Assembly (NCBI RefSeq): GCF_010729665.1
Contig: NZ_AP022610.1
Coordinates: 1,984,001-2,048,000 of the forward strand
Direction: 5' to 3'
Length of the DNA: 64,000 bases
From: Mycolicibacterium madagascariense
Lineage (GTDB): Bacteria; Actinomycetota; Actinomycetes; Mycobacteriales; Mycobacteriaceae
Shown: in pieces, positions 16,159-25,155 of the stretch
Layout of the letters: each line of letters opens with the position of its first letter
Position numbering within the stretch: position 1 is the first letter of the stretch
Position numbers and translations under genes: made by a program
Notes under the pieces: model-generated
Seen by the model: the letters and a program-made list of their open reading frames with translations, nothing else
The model's database searches: none
What the model was told of the DNA's origin: nothing

Positions 16159-18060
16159 ATGACTGCAATCTTGGAAGCTCCCGCGCCGGCGCCCAGCGCG
16201 GATGACGATGCATCGAACCGGCGGGCTCGGTTCACGGCTCGGTTCTGGGACCGGCTCGGCTACGGCACGCTGCTGGTGGCCACGGCGGTGATGTACCTGT
16301 GGAACATCACCATCAACGGGATGGGCAACCAGTTCTACGCCGGTGCGGCGCAGGCCGGTTCGCGCAACTGGGAGGCCCTGCTGTTCGGGTCGCTCGACCC
16401 GAACAACTTCATCACCGTCGACAAGCCCCCGGTGTCGCAATGGGTGATGGGCCTGTCCGGCCAGATCTTCGGCTTCAGCAGCGCCAGCATGCTCATTCCG
16501 GAGGCCCTCATGGCGGTCGCCGCGGTGGCGCTGCTCTACGGCGCGGTGCGCCGCATCAGCGGGCCGCGTGCGGCGCTGCTGGCGGGCGCGGCACTGGCGC
16601 TGATGCCGGTGGCGGCGTTGATGTTTCGCTACAACAACCCCGACGCGGTGATGGTGCTGCTGATGATGGCGGCCGCCTACTGCACCGTCCGTGCGCTCGA
16701 GCGCGCCAGCACGACCTGGATTGCGTTGGCGGGCGTCGCGCTCGGCTTCGCCTTCCTGGCCAAGATGCTCGAGGGCATCATGGTGCTGCCCGCGATCGGC
16801 CTGGTCTACCTGATCGCCGCCCCCACCTCGGTCCGTCGCAGGCTGTTGCAGCTCGTCGGCGCCGCGGCGGCGTTCCTGGTCTCCGCGGGGTGGTTCGTCG
16901 CGCTGACGCTGCTGTGGCCGGCCTCGTCGCGGCCCTACATCGCGGGGTCGACGGACAACAACTTCATGAACCTGGTCCTCGGCTACAACGGATTCGCCCG
17001 CGTCCTCGGCCGCAACCACGGTGGCGGCGGACACGCGCCGACGGGCCATGCGCCGGTCGACATGGCCGCCCACCACGGTGGGTTCGGCGGACCGGGGCGC
17101 CAGGCGGCGGGGCTGGCCCGACTCTTCTCCGGTGAGTTCGGCTTCGAGATCGGCTGGCTGCTGCCTGCCGCCCTGCTCGCGGTGGTGCTGGTGCTGATCG
17201 CCCGGCGCCGTGCGCCTCGAACGGACCTGGCCCGGGCAGGCGTGCTGCTGTTCGGCGGGTGGATGCTGGTCGACGGGCTGGTGCTGAGCTACATGAGCGG
17301 CATGATCCACCCGTACTACGACCTGTCCCTGGCGCCCGCCGTCGCGGGAACGTTCGCGATCGGCGTCCACGAGATGTGGATGCAGCGGTCGTCGTGGCTC
17401 GGTCGCCTCGGGTTGGCGACGCTGGTGGGGGGCACCGGGGTGTGGAGCTGGTGGATCCTCGCTCGCAATGCGCAGTGGCTGCCCGAATTGCGCTGGGCCA
17501 TCCTGGTTCTCAGCGTCGTCGCGTTCGTCGGACTACTGCTGCCCTCGGCCCCGACGCGCCGACGCCTCGCCGCGGGAGCGTTGCTCCTCGGCGTGACCGT
17601 GGCACTCGCGGGGTCGGCTGCCTACGCGGTGGCCACCATCGGTCAGCCCCATGGCGGCGGCAACGCCAACGTGGGTCCGGCGGCGCCGGCTCAGGCGGGT
17701 CACGGCATGTGGGGACAGAGTGCGGACAACGCCGCGCTCGACGCCAAACTGGACGGCACGCTCACCGAGTGGTCGGCAGCGGTCGACGGATCGTCGACGG
17801 CCGCGGGTCTCGAACTGTCCACCAACACCGCGGTCATGGCCATCGGCGGGTTCACCGGATCCGACCCCGTCCCGACGCTGAGCCAGTTCCAGCAGTACGT
17901 GGCCAACCATCAGGTCACCTACTACATCGCGCCGAACCAGAACGGTGGTGGGCACGGCGGCAATCAGCACTCCGACATCGGCGACTGGGTGGCCGCGACC
18001 TTCACGCCGAAGCAGATCGGTTCTGACACCGTGTACGACCTGACGGCACCTGCCAAGTAA
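16159..18060 (+). CDS. GT39-type membrane glycosyltransferase (YkcB/ArnT-like)
   Basis: A 633-residue integral membrane protein with about 12 hydrophobic segments from residue 35 to 510. The first outer loop contains FITVDKPPVSQW, matching the catalytic Asp and PP of the PMT/ArnT superfamily, which use polyprenyl-phosphate sugars. A His/Gly-rich loop (about 290-315) and a C-terminal soluble domain of about 120 residues (STNTAVMAIGGFTGSDPVPT) match the YkcB branch. ATG 16159 is chosen; the open frame upstream lacks sequence character. It probably modifies envelope glycans or proteins outside the membrane (family knowledge; acceptor unknown). Confidence 0.85.
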   Translation: MTAILEAPAPAPSADDDASNRRARFTARFWDRLGYGTLLVATAVMYLWNITINGMGNQFYAGAAQAGSRNWEALLFGSLDPNNFITVDKPPVSQWVMGLSGQIFGFSSASMLIPEALMAVAAVALLYGAVRRISGPRAALLAGAALALMPVAALMFRYNNPDAVMVLLMMAAAYCTVRALERASTTWIALAGVALGFAFLAKMLEGIMVLPAIGLVYLIAAPTSVRRRLLQLVGAAAAFLVSAGWFVALTLLWPASSRPYIAGSTDNNFMNLVLGYNGFARVLGRNHGGGGHAPTGHAPVDMAAHHGGFGGPGRQAAGLARLFSGEFGFEIGWLLPAALLAVVLVLIARRRAPRTDLARAGVLLFGGWMLVDGLVLSYMSGMIHPYYDLSLAPAVAGTFAIGVHEMWMQRSSWLGRLGLATLVGGTGVWSWWILARNAQWLPELRWAILVLSVVAFVGLLLPSAPTRRRLAAGALLLGVTVALAGSAAYAVATIGQPHGGGNANVGPAAPAQAGHGMWGQSADNAALDAKLDGTLTEWSAAVDGSSTAAGLELSTNTAVMAIGGFTGSDPVPTLSQFQQYVANHQVTYYIAPNQNGGGHGGNQHSDIGDWVAATFTPKQIGSDTVYDLTAPAK

Positions 18061-18067
18061 CCGCACG

Positions 18068-18280
18068 TCAGCGAGCGCCGGCCGCGTCCACCCTGCGTGG
18101 GTCGCGGCCGGCGTTCTCGTCGGCGCGGCCGTCGAAGAACCGTGCGCCGACCTCGCCGGTGCGGGGGAGGTGACCGGCGCCGCGTCGCAGATTCGGGAAG
18201 GCCGCCGTCAACCCGGCGGCGACGAGGTAGGGCGCGGACATGACGGTGACGATCAGGAGCAGATTCGCGAGGTAGGTCAT
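18068..18280 (-). CDS. Small single-span membrane protein
   Basis: A 70-residue frame with one transmembrane segment (residues 3-27, YLANLLLIVTVMSAPYLVAA) followed by a short Arg/Asp-rich tail. Codon third positions are strongly G/C over the first 35 codons, favouring a real gene. The last 15 codons coincide with the hairpin that probably terminates the glycosyltransferase gene, so the true 3' end or reality of the gene is less sure. No clear ribosome site. Confidence 0.5.
   Translation of the reverse strand: MTYLANLLLIVTVMSAPYLVAAGLTAAFPNLRRGAGHLPRTGEVGARFFDGRADENAGRDPRRVDAAGAR
18076..18113. terminator. Strong hairpin after the GT39 gene
   Basis: Perfect 11-base arms CGCCGGCCGCG (18076-18086) and CGCGGCCGGCG (18103-18113); inside the loop ACCC and GGGT can extend the stem. 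It starts 16 bases after the GT39 stop, with no T-run. It also lies within the 3' end of the small membrane-protein frame on the opposite strand. Confidence 0.7.
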
Positions 18281-18359
18281 GGCAGTAATTGTGCGATGGG
18301 CAAAGCACTGCCAACAGTGGCAGAGGCGACTCGGTCCGGCAATATCCTGCCAAGCTGGC

Positions 18360-20153
18360 CTAGGCCTTGATCAGCGTGCCTGCCATCGACGCGGCCAGCT
18401 GCAACTGGGAGATCGTGAGTGCGCCCCAGCCGGCGTCGATCGGACCCATCGGGGCGCCCAGCCAGGGGACCACCCCGGGATCGGGGCTAATGCCGAGGTT
18501 GTAGGCCTGCATCCCGGGTAGGTGATGCTCGAAGAAGTTGCCGAATACGTCCACGGCGAAGATGGCGTCACCGATGAGGTTGGGACCCCAGAGCGCTGCC
18601 GCGTTGACGAGGGGGTTGGTGGCCGTGGGGTCGCCGATCATCACCAGGGAGCCGAAGTGCGGCTTGCTTCCACCGCCCGGCACGTAGGCGGGGAAGAACG
18701 GTTGCAGCGCAGGCAGATCCGTGGCCAGGTAGGCCGCCGTGTCGCCGTAGGTCTCGACGTTGACGAAGCCGGAGCCGTTGCCATTGCCCGCGACGACGGT
18801 GTTGAGGCCGGGGCTTTCGAAGCCGATCCCACCCAGGCCCGTCTGCTGCGCGACGTATTCGGCCTCCCAGCCGCCCAGCGAATGACCCGTGACGAAGACG
18901 TCGTCGGCGTCGTAGCCCTGCAGCGCGGCCTGGGTCTGAACGCGCTGCGCGAAGGTCAGCGAGTCCGCGAACGCCGAGGGCGTCGTATCGGTGAAGATGA
19001 CCTGCGCGTCGGCGACGATCTGCGAGATGGCGATCAGCGGATCGAACAGCAGGTTGGTGCCGCCCGTCGTCCCCTGGTAGGCGATGACGATCTGCTGCTG
19101 CGGAGTCACCCACGCCTTTGCGGCCTCGCCGGACAACAGGTTCGTCGACGTCATCTGCACACCGTCGACCGTGAACGGCACCAGACCTCCTGGCACCCCG
19201 CCCAATACGTACTCGGCGGCCGCGGCATCGAGGAACTGCGTCACCGTCGGCGTGAGCGCCGTCGTCGCTCCGGTGTAGGTCTGAGTCGCCACGACCGGTA
19301 CGACGGCAGGGGTCCGGCGCAGTCCGAGTGCCTCCTCGACGCCGCGGAACGCCGCGAACAACATCTCGTCGATGGGGGCGAAGTTCAATGGACTCTTGGG
19401 CCCGCTCGCCGAGACGGTCAGATCCAGCGCCTGCAGCACGGTGTCGACGATGCGGCCCGGCAGGGCCATCAGCGTCGCGATCGGGGACAGCGGCCCCGGT
19501 GGAGTCGGTGTCGTGACGGTGGTCTTGGTGACGGCGGCCGCGGTGACGGTGGCCGTGGTGACGGCGGCCGTGGTGACCGTGCCCTGCGTGACCGTGTTCT
19601 TGGTGACGATGTCCTTGGTGACCGTGTTCTTCTTGACGGTGGGGCCTTGCGGCTCATCCGCGGTCGACGAGGCTGCGGCGGTCTTTGGTCCGATGTCGTT
19701 GCTGCGCAGGCTCTTTCGCGAAGTGGAGTTCTTCGGCCGGACCGTGGTCCCGGCGTCGGGGGTCGAGCCCGCGCCGGCCGTGCCGACCTCCGTCGTACCG
19801 GTGTGGGCGGTACCTGCGGGCTGCGCGCTCGACGCATCATCGGCCCCGGCGCCGATCGGGGGCTTCGCCGGTCGATCCGAGGCGGCTCCCGTCTTCCCGG
19901 AACCGGCCGCCGACGCGGCGTCGCGCGACGCACGCCGACGGTGCTGCGTCGCATCCGCGGACGGATGCGAGGTGCCGGACGCGGACGACCCCGACGACTC
20001 GGACGACCCCGACGACTCGGACGCGGACGACCCCGACGACTCGGGCGCGGCCCACGCCACTCCGGGTGCCGACGCGGCTGCGATGCCCAGGGCCATCGCG
20101 ACGACCACCAGAAGACGGCGTCGGGTCGGCCATTCAGCAGCATGCGCCGTCAT
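18360..20153 (-). CDS. Secreted lipase-like alpha/beta hydrolase with pentapeptide repeat stalk
   Basis: A 597-residue protein. Residues 1-36 are a signal peptide ending AWA-AP. Residues 38-62 are Ser/Gly repeats (ESSGSSASESSGSS), 63-170 a disordered charged linker, and 172-216 nine copies of a five-residue unit of pattern (T/A/I)VT(K/T)x. A folded domain from about 250 carries the lipase nucleophile motif GHSLGG with Ser425, in the context of a class 3 lipase. Start ATG 20153 has AAGGGG upstream. It probably acts on lipid or ester outside the membrane, held off the wall by the repeat stalk (inference). The divergent neighbour is a Tat-exported phosphatase. Confidence 0.82.
   Translation of the reverse strand: MTAHAAEWPTRRRLLVVVAMALGIAAASAPGVAWAAPESSGSSASESSGSSESSGSSASGTSHPSADATQHRRRASRDAASAAGSGKTGAASDRPAKPPIGAGADDASSAQPAGTAHTGTTEVGTAGAGSTPDAGTTVRPKNSTSRKSLRSNDIGPKTAAASSTADEPQGPTVKKNTVTKDIVTKNTVTQGTVTTAAVTTATVTAAAVTKTTVTTPTPPGPLSPIATLMALPGRIVDTVLQALDLTVSASGPKSPLNFAPIDEMLFAAFRGVEEALGLRRTPAVVPVVATQTYTGATTALTPTVTQFLDAAAAEYVLGGVPGGLVPFTVDGVQMTSTNLLSGEAAKAWVTPQQQIVIAYQGTTGGTNLLFDPLIAISQIVADAQVIFTDTTPSAFADSLTFAQRVQTQAALQGYDADDVFVTGHSLGGWEAEYVAQQTGLGGIGFESPGLNTVVAGNGNGSGFVNVETYGDTAAYLATDLPALQPFFPAYVPGGGSKPHFGSLVMIGDPTATNPLVNAAALWGPNLIGDAIFAVDVFGNFFEHHLPGMQAYNLGISPDPGVVPWLGAPMGPIDAGWGALTISQLQLAASMAGTLIKA
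19506..19640. repeat. Nine 15-bp tandem units encoding VT pentapeptides
   Basis: Degenerate 15-base units, seen on the plus strand as repeats of GTGACGGTG-like sequence, encode residues 172-216 of the hydrolase (TVKKN, TVTKD, IVTKN, TVTQG, TVTTA, AVTTA, TVTAA, AVTKT, TVTTP). Copy number is a likely source of strain variation. Confidence 0.75.
19968..20042. repeat. Ser-rich tandem repeat tract in the hydrolase gene
   Basis: Repeated GACGACTCGGACGACCCC-like units on the plus strand encode the Ser/Gly/Ala/Glu run just after the signal peptide of the hydrolase (residues 38-62). Confidence 0.65.
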
Positions 20154-20337
20154 CGACGTCCCCTTCGACACTCGGTCGCGGGGTAGCTCCACGACCGCGA
20201 CAGAATATGACATCGTGTGATGTCAGTCACGTCCGGGTCGGCGCGGGGTCCGGCGCACGGGCTGTTAGCCGAATGTTCACCGTGCAATGTCGGCCCCGGG
20301 GTGACGGTCCGGCCCGGTCTCGGAGAGCATCGTCTGC

Positions 20338-22029
20338 GTGGCAGCCAAACCTGGAGACCTCCCCGACACCGGCATCCCCGCGGCCATCGCGGCCGAGATG
20401 ACCATGGCCGAGCAGTACGACTGGCACCGTGACAACCTCCGGCGGCACCGCGTGACGCGACGGAGTTTCCTGGCCGGGTCGGCCGCGGCGGCCGCAGTGG
20501 CCGCGGTGGGCGTCTCGCCGTTCGGTCGACGCGCCTACGCGCAGGATGCGCCCCTGTCGGTGGCGAACCGCCACGTCGGGTACGGCGGTGACGCCGCCAG
20601 TCAACTGCGTCTGTCGGCCCAGCTCTCGCGAAACCCGCGCGCCGGCAAGATCTTCCTCGACCACGGTCCGACCCCGGCCCTGGGTGCCACCACGCAGGCC
20701 GAGGTGCGCAATCTACTCACGCATTTCCCCGCCAGCGGCGGTGGCGTGCTGTCGGCCGAGCAGTTCTACGCCCACGTACCCGTGGACGGACTGGCGGCGC
20801 GCACACCGCACTACTACCGGTGGCGCACCGACGACGGCTTCACCACCGACGTCCGATCGGTGGCCACGGCGATGCCGCGGAGCCGAGAAGCCATGGCGCC
20901 CTTCAGGTTCACGATGATCGGCGACCAGGGCACCGACGACACCCCCGTGCTCCCGCCCGGCCTGGCGCCCGGCGACTACGACGACTCCTACTACAAGTCC
21001 GACGACGACCCGAGCGCCCCGCACACGGCCAACGTGCTGAACCAGATCATCGCGGCCAATCCCGACTTCCACGTCCTCGCAGGCGACATCGCCTACGCCG
21101 ATCCCTCCGGCGCGGGCAAGCCGGCGACGTTCGTGCCCTCCGGCGGCAAGCTCGCCACCGGCTTCGACAAGTTCAATCCGTTCGTGTGGGACGTGTACCT
21201 CGGCTCGATCGAAGCCAGCGCGTCGACCACGCCGTGGATGTTCGCCACCGGCAACCACGACATGGAGGCCGCCTACGCCAACCACGGCTACGGCGGCCAC
21301 CAGGCGCGGCTGGACTTTCCCGGCAACGGTCCGGCGGGTTGCCCGTCGGCGTACTCGTTCGTCTACGGCAACGTGGCGGTCCTGTCGCTGGACGCCAACG
21401 ACGTGTCCTATGAGATCACGGCCAACACCGGTTACTCGCATGGCAACCAAGACCGTTGGGCCGCAAGGACATTGGCCGCCTACCGCGCCGACCCGAACGT
21501 CGACTTCATCGTGTGCTTCTTCCACCACTGCGCGTACTCGACGACGGCCGCCCACGCCAGCGACGGCGGGGTCCGCGCGGCATGGACGGCGCTCTTCGAT
21601 CAACATCAGGTCGACCTGGTGCTCCAGGGGCACAACCACGTCTTCGAGCGCACCGACCCGATCCGGGCCAACGCGCCAACAACCGTCGCCGCCGACAACG
21701 GCGTGGTCGACCCGGAGACGGACGGCACCGTCTACTACACCGTCGGATGCGGCGGGCGGCCGCGCTACGAATTCCAGCCCGATGAACGCGAGAGCTACCG
21801 CGGCAACGTCGCACCGGACACGTTCGTCCCGAACAGCTACGTGTGGACCTCCGACGGCGGCAAGCAGGCCGAGGCCGTCGGCTGGTCACGGGTCCGGTAT
21901 CGCGGCTACGCGTTCGTCCGGGTCGACGTGCGTCCCGGGACACTCGTCAGCGAGATGGACGTCGTGGCGATCGACGAATATGGCCGCGAACTCGACAAGC
22001 TCACCTACCGTCGGCCGGTGCGGACCTAG
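20338..22029 (+). CDS. Tat-exported metallophosphatase (purple acid phosphatase-like)
   Basis: A 563-residue protein with a twin-arginine signal (RRSFLAG at residues 41-47, cleavage near AYA 68). It has the five metallophosphoesterase blocks: GDQG (195-198), GDIAYAD (249-255), GNHD (305-308), HH (396-397) and GHNHVFER (431-438). An N-terminal fibronectin-like region (75-175) precedes the catalytic domain, as in purple acid phosphatases; M. tuberculosis Rv2577 is the likely relative. It should remove phosphate from organic esters outside the membrane. The start is GTG 20338; the long pre-Tat extension makes a later start possible, but no better one with a ribosome site is evident. Confidence 0.88.
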   Translation: MAAKPGDLPDTGIPAAIAAEMTMAEQYDWHRDNLRRHRVTRRSFLAGSAAAAAVAAVGVSPFGRRAYAQDAPLSVANRHVGYGGDAASQLRLSAQLSRNPRAGKIFLDHGPTPALGATTQAEVRNLLTHFPASGGGVLSAEQFYAHVPVDGLAARTPHYYRWRTDDGFTTDVRSVATAMPRSREAMAPFRFTMIGDQGTDDTPVLPPGLAPGDYDDSYYKSDDDPSAPHTANVLNQIIAANPDFHVLAGDIAYADPSGAGKPATFVPSGGKLATGFDKFNPFVWDVYLGSIEASASTTPWMFATGNHDMEAAYANHGYGGHQARLDFPGNGPAGCPSAYSFVYGNVAVLSLDANDVSYEITANTGYSHGNQDRWAARTLAAYRADPNVDFIVCFFHHCAYSTTAAHASDGGVRAAWTALFDQHQVDLVLQGHNHVFERTDPIRANAPTTVAADNGVVDPETDGTVYYTVGCGGRPRYEFQPDERESYRGNVAPDTFVPNSYVWTSDGGKQAEAVGWSRVRYRGYAFVRVDVRPGTLVSEMDVVAIDEYGRELDKLTYRRPVRT

Positions 22030-22075
22030 ATCCCGTCAGATAGTCACTTACGCCGCGCGAGACATCAACGCGCAA

Positions 22076-22094
22076 ACGAGGATTGGCTCCTCGT
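22076..22094. terminator. Hairpin between convergent phosphatase and PE-PPE hydrolase genes
   Basis: Arms ACGAGGA and TCCTCGT around loop TTGGC, between the stops at 22029 and 22099. Arms are only 7 bases and there is no T-run. Confidence 0.45.
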
Positions 22095-22098
22095 GGGC

Positions 22099-23595
22099 TC
22101 AACGATCTTTCGCGTGCTTGCTCGCGCCGGCGGTGTAAGTGCCGTCCGTGGACGACGCCCGCGGGGTGGCCGGGAGCCGCTGAGTGTGTTTCGCGGAGTC
22201 GGCGTGCGCGCAGCGGTGCGGACGAGACGTGCGCGTGCTCGGGGTCGGGGGATCGCCTGCCTTGGCCGCGACCAGCGCACGGTGGGTGGTCTTGTGCGCG
22301 GTGGCGTTCGCCGATTCCGCGGTCGCCGGTGGGCCCGACGCCGCCGATACCGCCGAGGCCCTCGCTGGTGCGTCCGGTGCCGCCGATGCCACGCTGGCCG
22401 ACGTGACCGACACCGCGGAGGTGATGGGAGTCTTGGCCTTTCGGGTGGCACCGGTGGGCACGCCGACGTCGGTGAGCGCCTGGCGGACGCCTTGGCCGAC
22501 CGCCTGCGCCAGATGGGCGGCGAGGGTGCCCGGGTCGATGGTGGGTAGCAGTCGGGCCGGAGTCGGCACACCGTACGGCGTGGTGCGGTCGTATCCCAGG
22601 TCGACCAGCACCCGCAACGTCGGTTGGACGAGATCGACGATTGGTTTGATCACGAAGCTGGTGTGGGTGTCGGCACCGATGTCGAGCAGGGGTTGCAGCA
22701 GGGGCAAATTCTTGGTGGGGATGGTGATGTAGGTGGTGTCACCGGTGGTCTGGCGGTTCGCGGGGTCGCTCATGGCCTGCTGCAGTTCGGCAGGGCTGTA
22801 GCCGTCGGGCAGCGCGGTCGGAAAGAACGGGACGCCCGGGGGTATGGGGAGATACGGGTTCGGATACGTCGCATGGACCCCGAGGGCCCCGGCCAGTGAA
22901 TTGATGTCCGCGAGGAGGTTGATGGGGTATTCCGGAAAGTCGGCCACCGGGTCGTACTCGAAGGCGATGTCCGTCGTTCGATAACCCGTATCGGTGGGTG
23001 CGGCACCGTCGAAGGTGATGTTCAGGCCGGGGATGTGGACTCCCGGGAACCGTGCCAGGATGCCGCCGTTGGGGCGGTTCGTATTGCCGGCCACGACGAA
23101 CGACACCTGACTGGTGGACGGCGCTCCCGAGGGATTGTCTGCGAAGGTGCGCTTCGTCTTGGTGATGATGTCGCCGCTCTGCGAGTACCCGAAGATGACG
23201 ACCTGATCGCGGGGGTGACTCGCGAGCTGGGTCTGCAACGCCGTCGCGAGGTCGGTGACGCCTTCTGCCACCGACTGGTCGTAGGTGATCGGCCCGATGA
23301 TCGGCGGTAACAGCCCCTCCGGCGTGATGACGGGGACGAGTCGACAGGTCGACGGCTGGCACGTCGAATTAGGTGCGATGTAGTACTTCTCGACGTTCGG
23401 CAGATAGTTCGGAATCGGAATGGAGATGCCGGCGTCTGTGGTCACCACCGGATTGCCGAGACCGCTGCCGCCCATGACGAGGGCCGTGGTCGCAGCCATC
23501 GTCACCGCCGCCGTCACCGTCGACAAACTCGTCAGCAACACCGCGAGCAGCACTGCCGCCGCAGCGATGATCGTGTTCCGCGCTGCGCGTCGCAT
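22099..23595 (-). CDS. Secreted PE-PPE-domain serine hydrolase
   Basis: A 498-residue protein starting at ATG 23595 (GAGGGGG upstream). Residues 1-45 form a signal or anchor. The PE-PPE alpha/beta hydrolase domain follows (about 60-330), with nucleophile Ser138 in GYSQSG (GxSxS/G type). The C-terminal 105 residues are Ala/Ser/Thr-rich and basic, probably disordered. Unlike true PE or PPE proteins it has no PE/PPE N-terminal module and instead uses a signal sequence. Family members are esterases/acyltransferases of the mycobacterial envelope. Convergent with the phosphatase gene. Confidence 0.85.
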   Translation of the reverse strand: MRRAARNTIIAAAAVLLAVLLTSLSTVTAAVTMAATTALVMGGSGLGNPVVTTDAGISIPIPNYLPNVEKYYIAPNSTCQPSTCRLVPVITPEGLLPPIIGPITYDQSVAEGVTDLATALQTQLASHPRDQVVIFGYSQSGDIITKTKRTFADNPSGAPSTSQVSFVVAGNTNRPNGGILARFPGVHIPGLNITFDGAAPTDTGYRTTDIAFEYDPVADFPEYPINLLADINSLAGALGVHATYPNPYLPIPPGVPFFPTALPDGYSPAELQQAMSDPANRQTTGDTTYITIPTKNLPLLQPLLDIGADTHTSFVIKPIVDLVQPTLRVLVDLGYDRTTPYGVPTPARLLPTIDPGTLAAHLAQAVGQGVRQALTDVGVPTGATRKAKTPITSAVSVTSASVASAAPDAPARASAVSAASGPPATAESANATAHKTTHRALVAAKAGDPPTPSTRTSRPHRCAHADSAKHTQRLPATPRASSTDGTYTAGASKHAKDR

Positions 23596-23687
23596 GCATC
23601 CCCCTCGGCTGGTGGCCGCCCACACGTCGGCGCGCCTACCTGCCTATCAGAGGTGCGCGAAGATCAACAGCGATGGCGGCCGACGGC

Positions 23688-23999
23688 TCAGCCGATCCCG
23701 ACTCCGATGCCGAACCCGCCGCCGTCGTCGTCGTGGTTCGGGCACGTGACGTCGACGTAGACGGTGTCACCCGGCTTCGGCGAGCTGGAGGGGTTGTTGA
23801 CGTTGGTCACCGAACACTGCGACAGCGCCTTGCTCGCGCCGTTGACGTAGTTGACGTTGACCAGGTAGCCCTGCGCCTCGAGGTCGGAGATGACGGTGTC
23901 GGCGCCGCTGGCCGCCGCGAGTGGGGCGGCAACGGTCGCCGACGCCGCGGCGCCCGTCAGGAGCAGCGCGACCGCAAACGATCGACCAAGACATCCCAT
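23688..23999 (-). CDS. Small secreted protein with paired cysteines
   Basis: A 103-residue protein with a signal peptide (residues 1-30, VALLLTGAAASATVAAPLAA). The mature part contains LEAQGYLVNVNYVNG, one Cys in SQCSVTNV and one in VDVTCPN that could pair, and a Gly/Asp tail. GGAG lies just before ATG 23999. This form of short secreted protein is common in mycobacteria; its function is unknown to me. It sits between the PE-PPE gene and the FadE pair on the same strand. Confidence 0.75.
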   Translation of the reverse strand: MGCLGRSFAVALLLTGAAASATVAAPLAAASGADTVISDLEAQGYLVNVNYVNGASKALSQCSVTNVNNPSSSPKPGDTVYVDVTCPNHDDDGGGFGIGVGIG

Positions 24000-24041
24000 G
24001 ACTCCAGCATCCGCGCGCCACCCCGCCGGTGCAACCGTCGG

Positions 24042-25148
24042 CTACAACGACACCGTCGTGTAGGCGTCGATGCCGTCGATCAGGGTGCGCAGCTGGTCGT
24101 CGGCCGAGCCCAGTGTCTGACCGATGGCGGTGAGCCGCGCGGCGTAGTGTCCGACGGGATACTCCGCCGTCACGCCGATGCCACCGTGCAGCTGAATGGC
24201 CTCCTGCGCGATGTGTCGGCCGGACCGGACGATCTGCAGCTTGGCACGCGCGGCGATCACGGGACTGACGTTGCCGTCGGCGATCGACATCGCCGCGTAG
24301 AAGTTCATGCTGCGAGCCAGTTCGAGGGACACGTACATGTCCGCGGCCCGCTGCGTCAGCGCCTGGAAGTTGCTCAGCGGTACGCCGAACTGCTTGCGAC
24401 TGGTGAGGTACTCGGTGGTCAGCCGCAGGGCCTCCTCCATGGCCCCGACCGCCTCCGCGCACTGCGCCGACTGGTAGCGGACGAGCGCCTTGCCCACTGC
24501 GGGGGTGACGTCGCCGCCGGCGCCAAGTGGTTGCGCCGCAACCGAATCCAGCGTCAGCTGCGCGGCCCGCTGCCCGTCGAAGGTGCGGTAGCCGTGACGG
24601 CTGACGTCCTCGGCCGCGACGACGAAGAGACCCAGTCCGCCGCCGGGCAGCTGGGCACTGACGAGGAACACGTCCGCGCTGTCGCCGAAGAGCACCGGGT
24701 TCTTCACCCCGGTGAGGGTCCAGGTGTCACCGTCCCGATCGGCCTTCGTGGTGGCGGCGACCGAGGTGCCCCGCATGCCGGGTTCCTGGTGGGCGAGCAC
24801 CAGCAGGGTGCGGCCTTCGCCGACGTCGTCGAGCAGGGCCCGCTGCCCGTCGTCGCCGAGCTCGGCGACCAGGGCCCCGGGGATCAACGCGGCATGCACG
24901 ATCGGTTCGGGCGCCAGCCGCCGACCGACCTCGGTCATGACGACCATCAGCTCGATCTGGCCGGCCTCCTCCGGATCGAAACCCAGTGCGAGGATGCCGG
25001 TTTCGGCCAACTGGGACCACACGTCACGACTCCAGCCGAGATCGCCGTCGATGGTCTTCAGACGGGTCTCGATGTCGTAGGTGCGGGTCAGGATCTCCCG
25101 GGTGACGTCACCCAGCAGGGTCTGCTCTTCGGTCAGAGCGAAGTCCAT
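24042..25148 (-). CDS. Acyl-CoA dehydrogenase, second subunit of a FadE pair
   Basis: A 368-residue acyl-CoA dehydrogenase: N-terminal helical domain (MDFALTEEQTLL), central beta domain, and C-terminal domain with IQLHGGIGVTAEYPVGHY. It starts at ATG 25148, 7 bases after the stop of another dehydrogenase gene. Pairs of unequal FadE proteins of about 370 and 390 residues form alpha2beta2 enzymes in mycobacteria (FadE26-27, FadE28-29, FadE17-18), often on sterol side chains or bulky acyl-CoAs. This subunit lacks a clear catalytic Glu in the usual loop as far as I can see. Substrate unknown. Confidence 0.88.
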   Translation of the reverse strand: MDFALTEEQTLLGDVTREILTRTYDIETRLKTIDGDLGWSRDVWSQLAETGILALGFDPEEAGQIELMVVMTEVGRRLAPEPIVHAALIPGALVAELGDDGQRALLDDVGEGRTLLVLAHQEPGMRGTSVAATTKADRDGDTWTLTGVKNPVLFGDSADVFLVSAQLPGGGLGLFVVAAEDVSRHGYRTFDGQRAAQLTLDSVAAQPLGAGGDVTPAVGKALVRYQSAQCAEAVGAMEEALRLTTEYLTSRKQFGVPLSNFQALTQRAADMYVSLELARSMNFYAAMSIADGNVSPVIAARAKLQIVRSGRHIAQEAIQLHGGIGVTAEYPVGHYAARLTAIGQTLGSADDQLRTLIDGIDAYTTVSL

Positions 25149-25155
25149 GGTGTCC

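Noticed and set aside
19506..19640. CRISPR-like repeat array
   Set aside because: The 15-base units are contiguous, degenerate, in frame and encode a pentapeptide repeat; there are no spacers.
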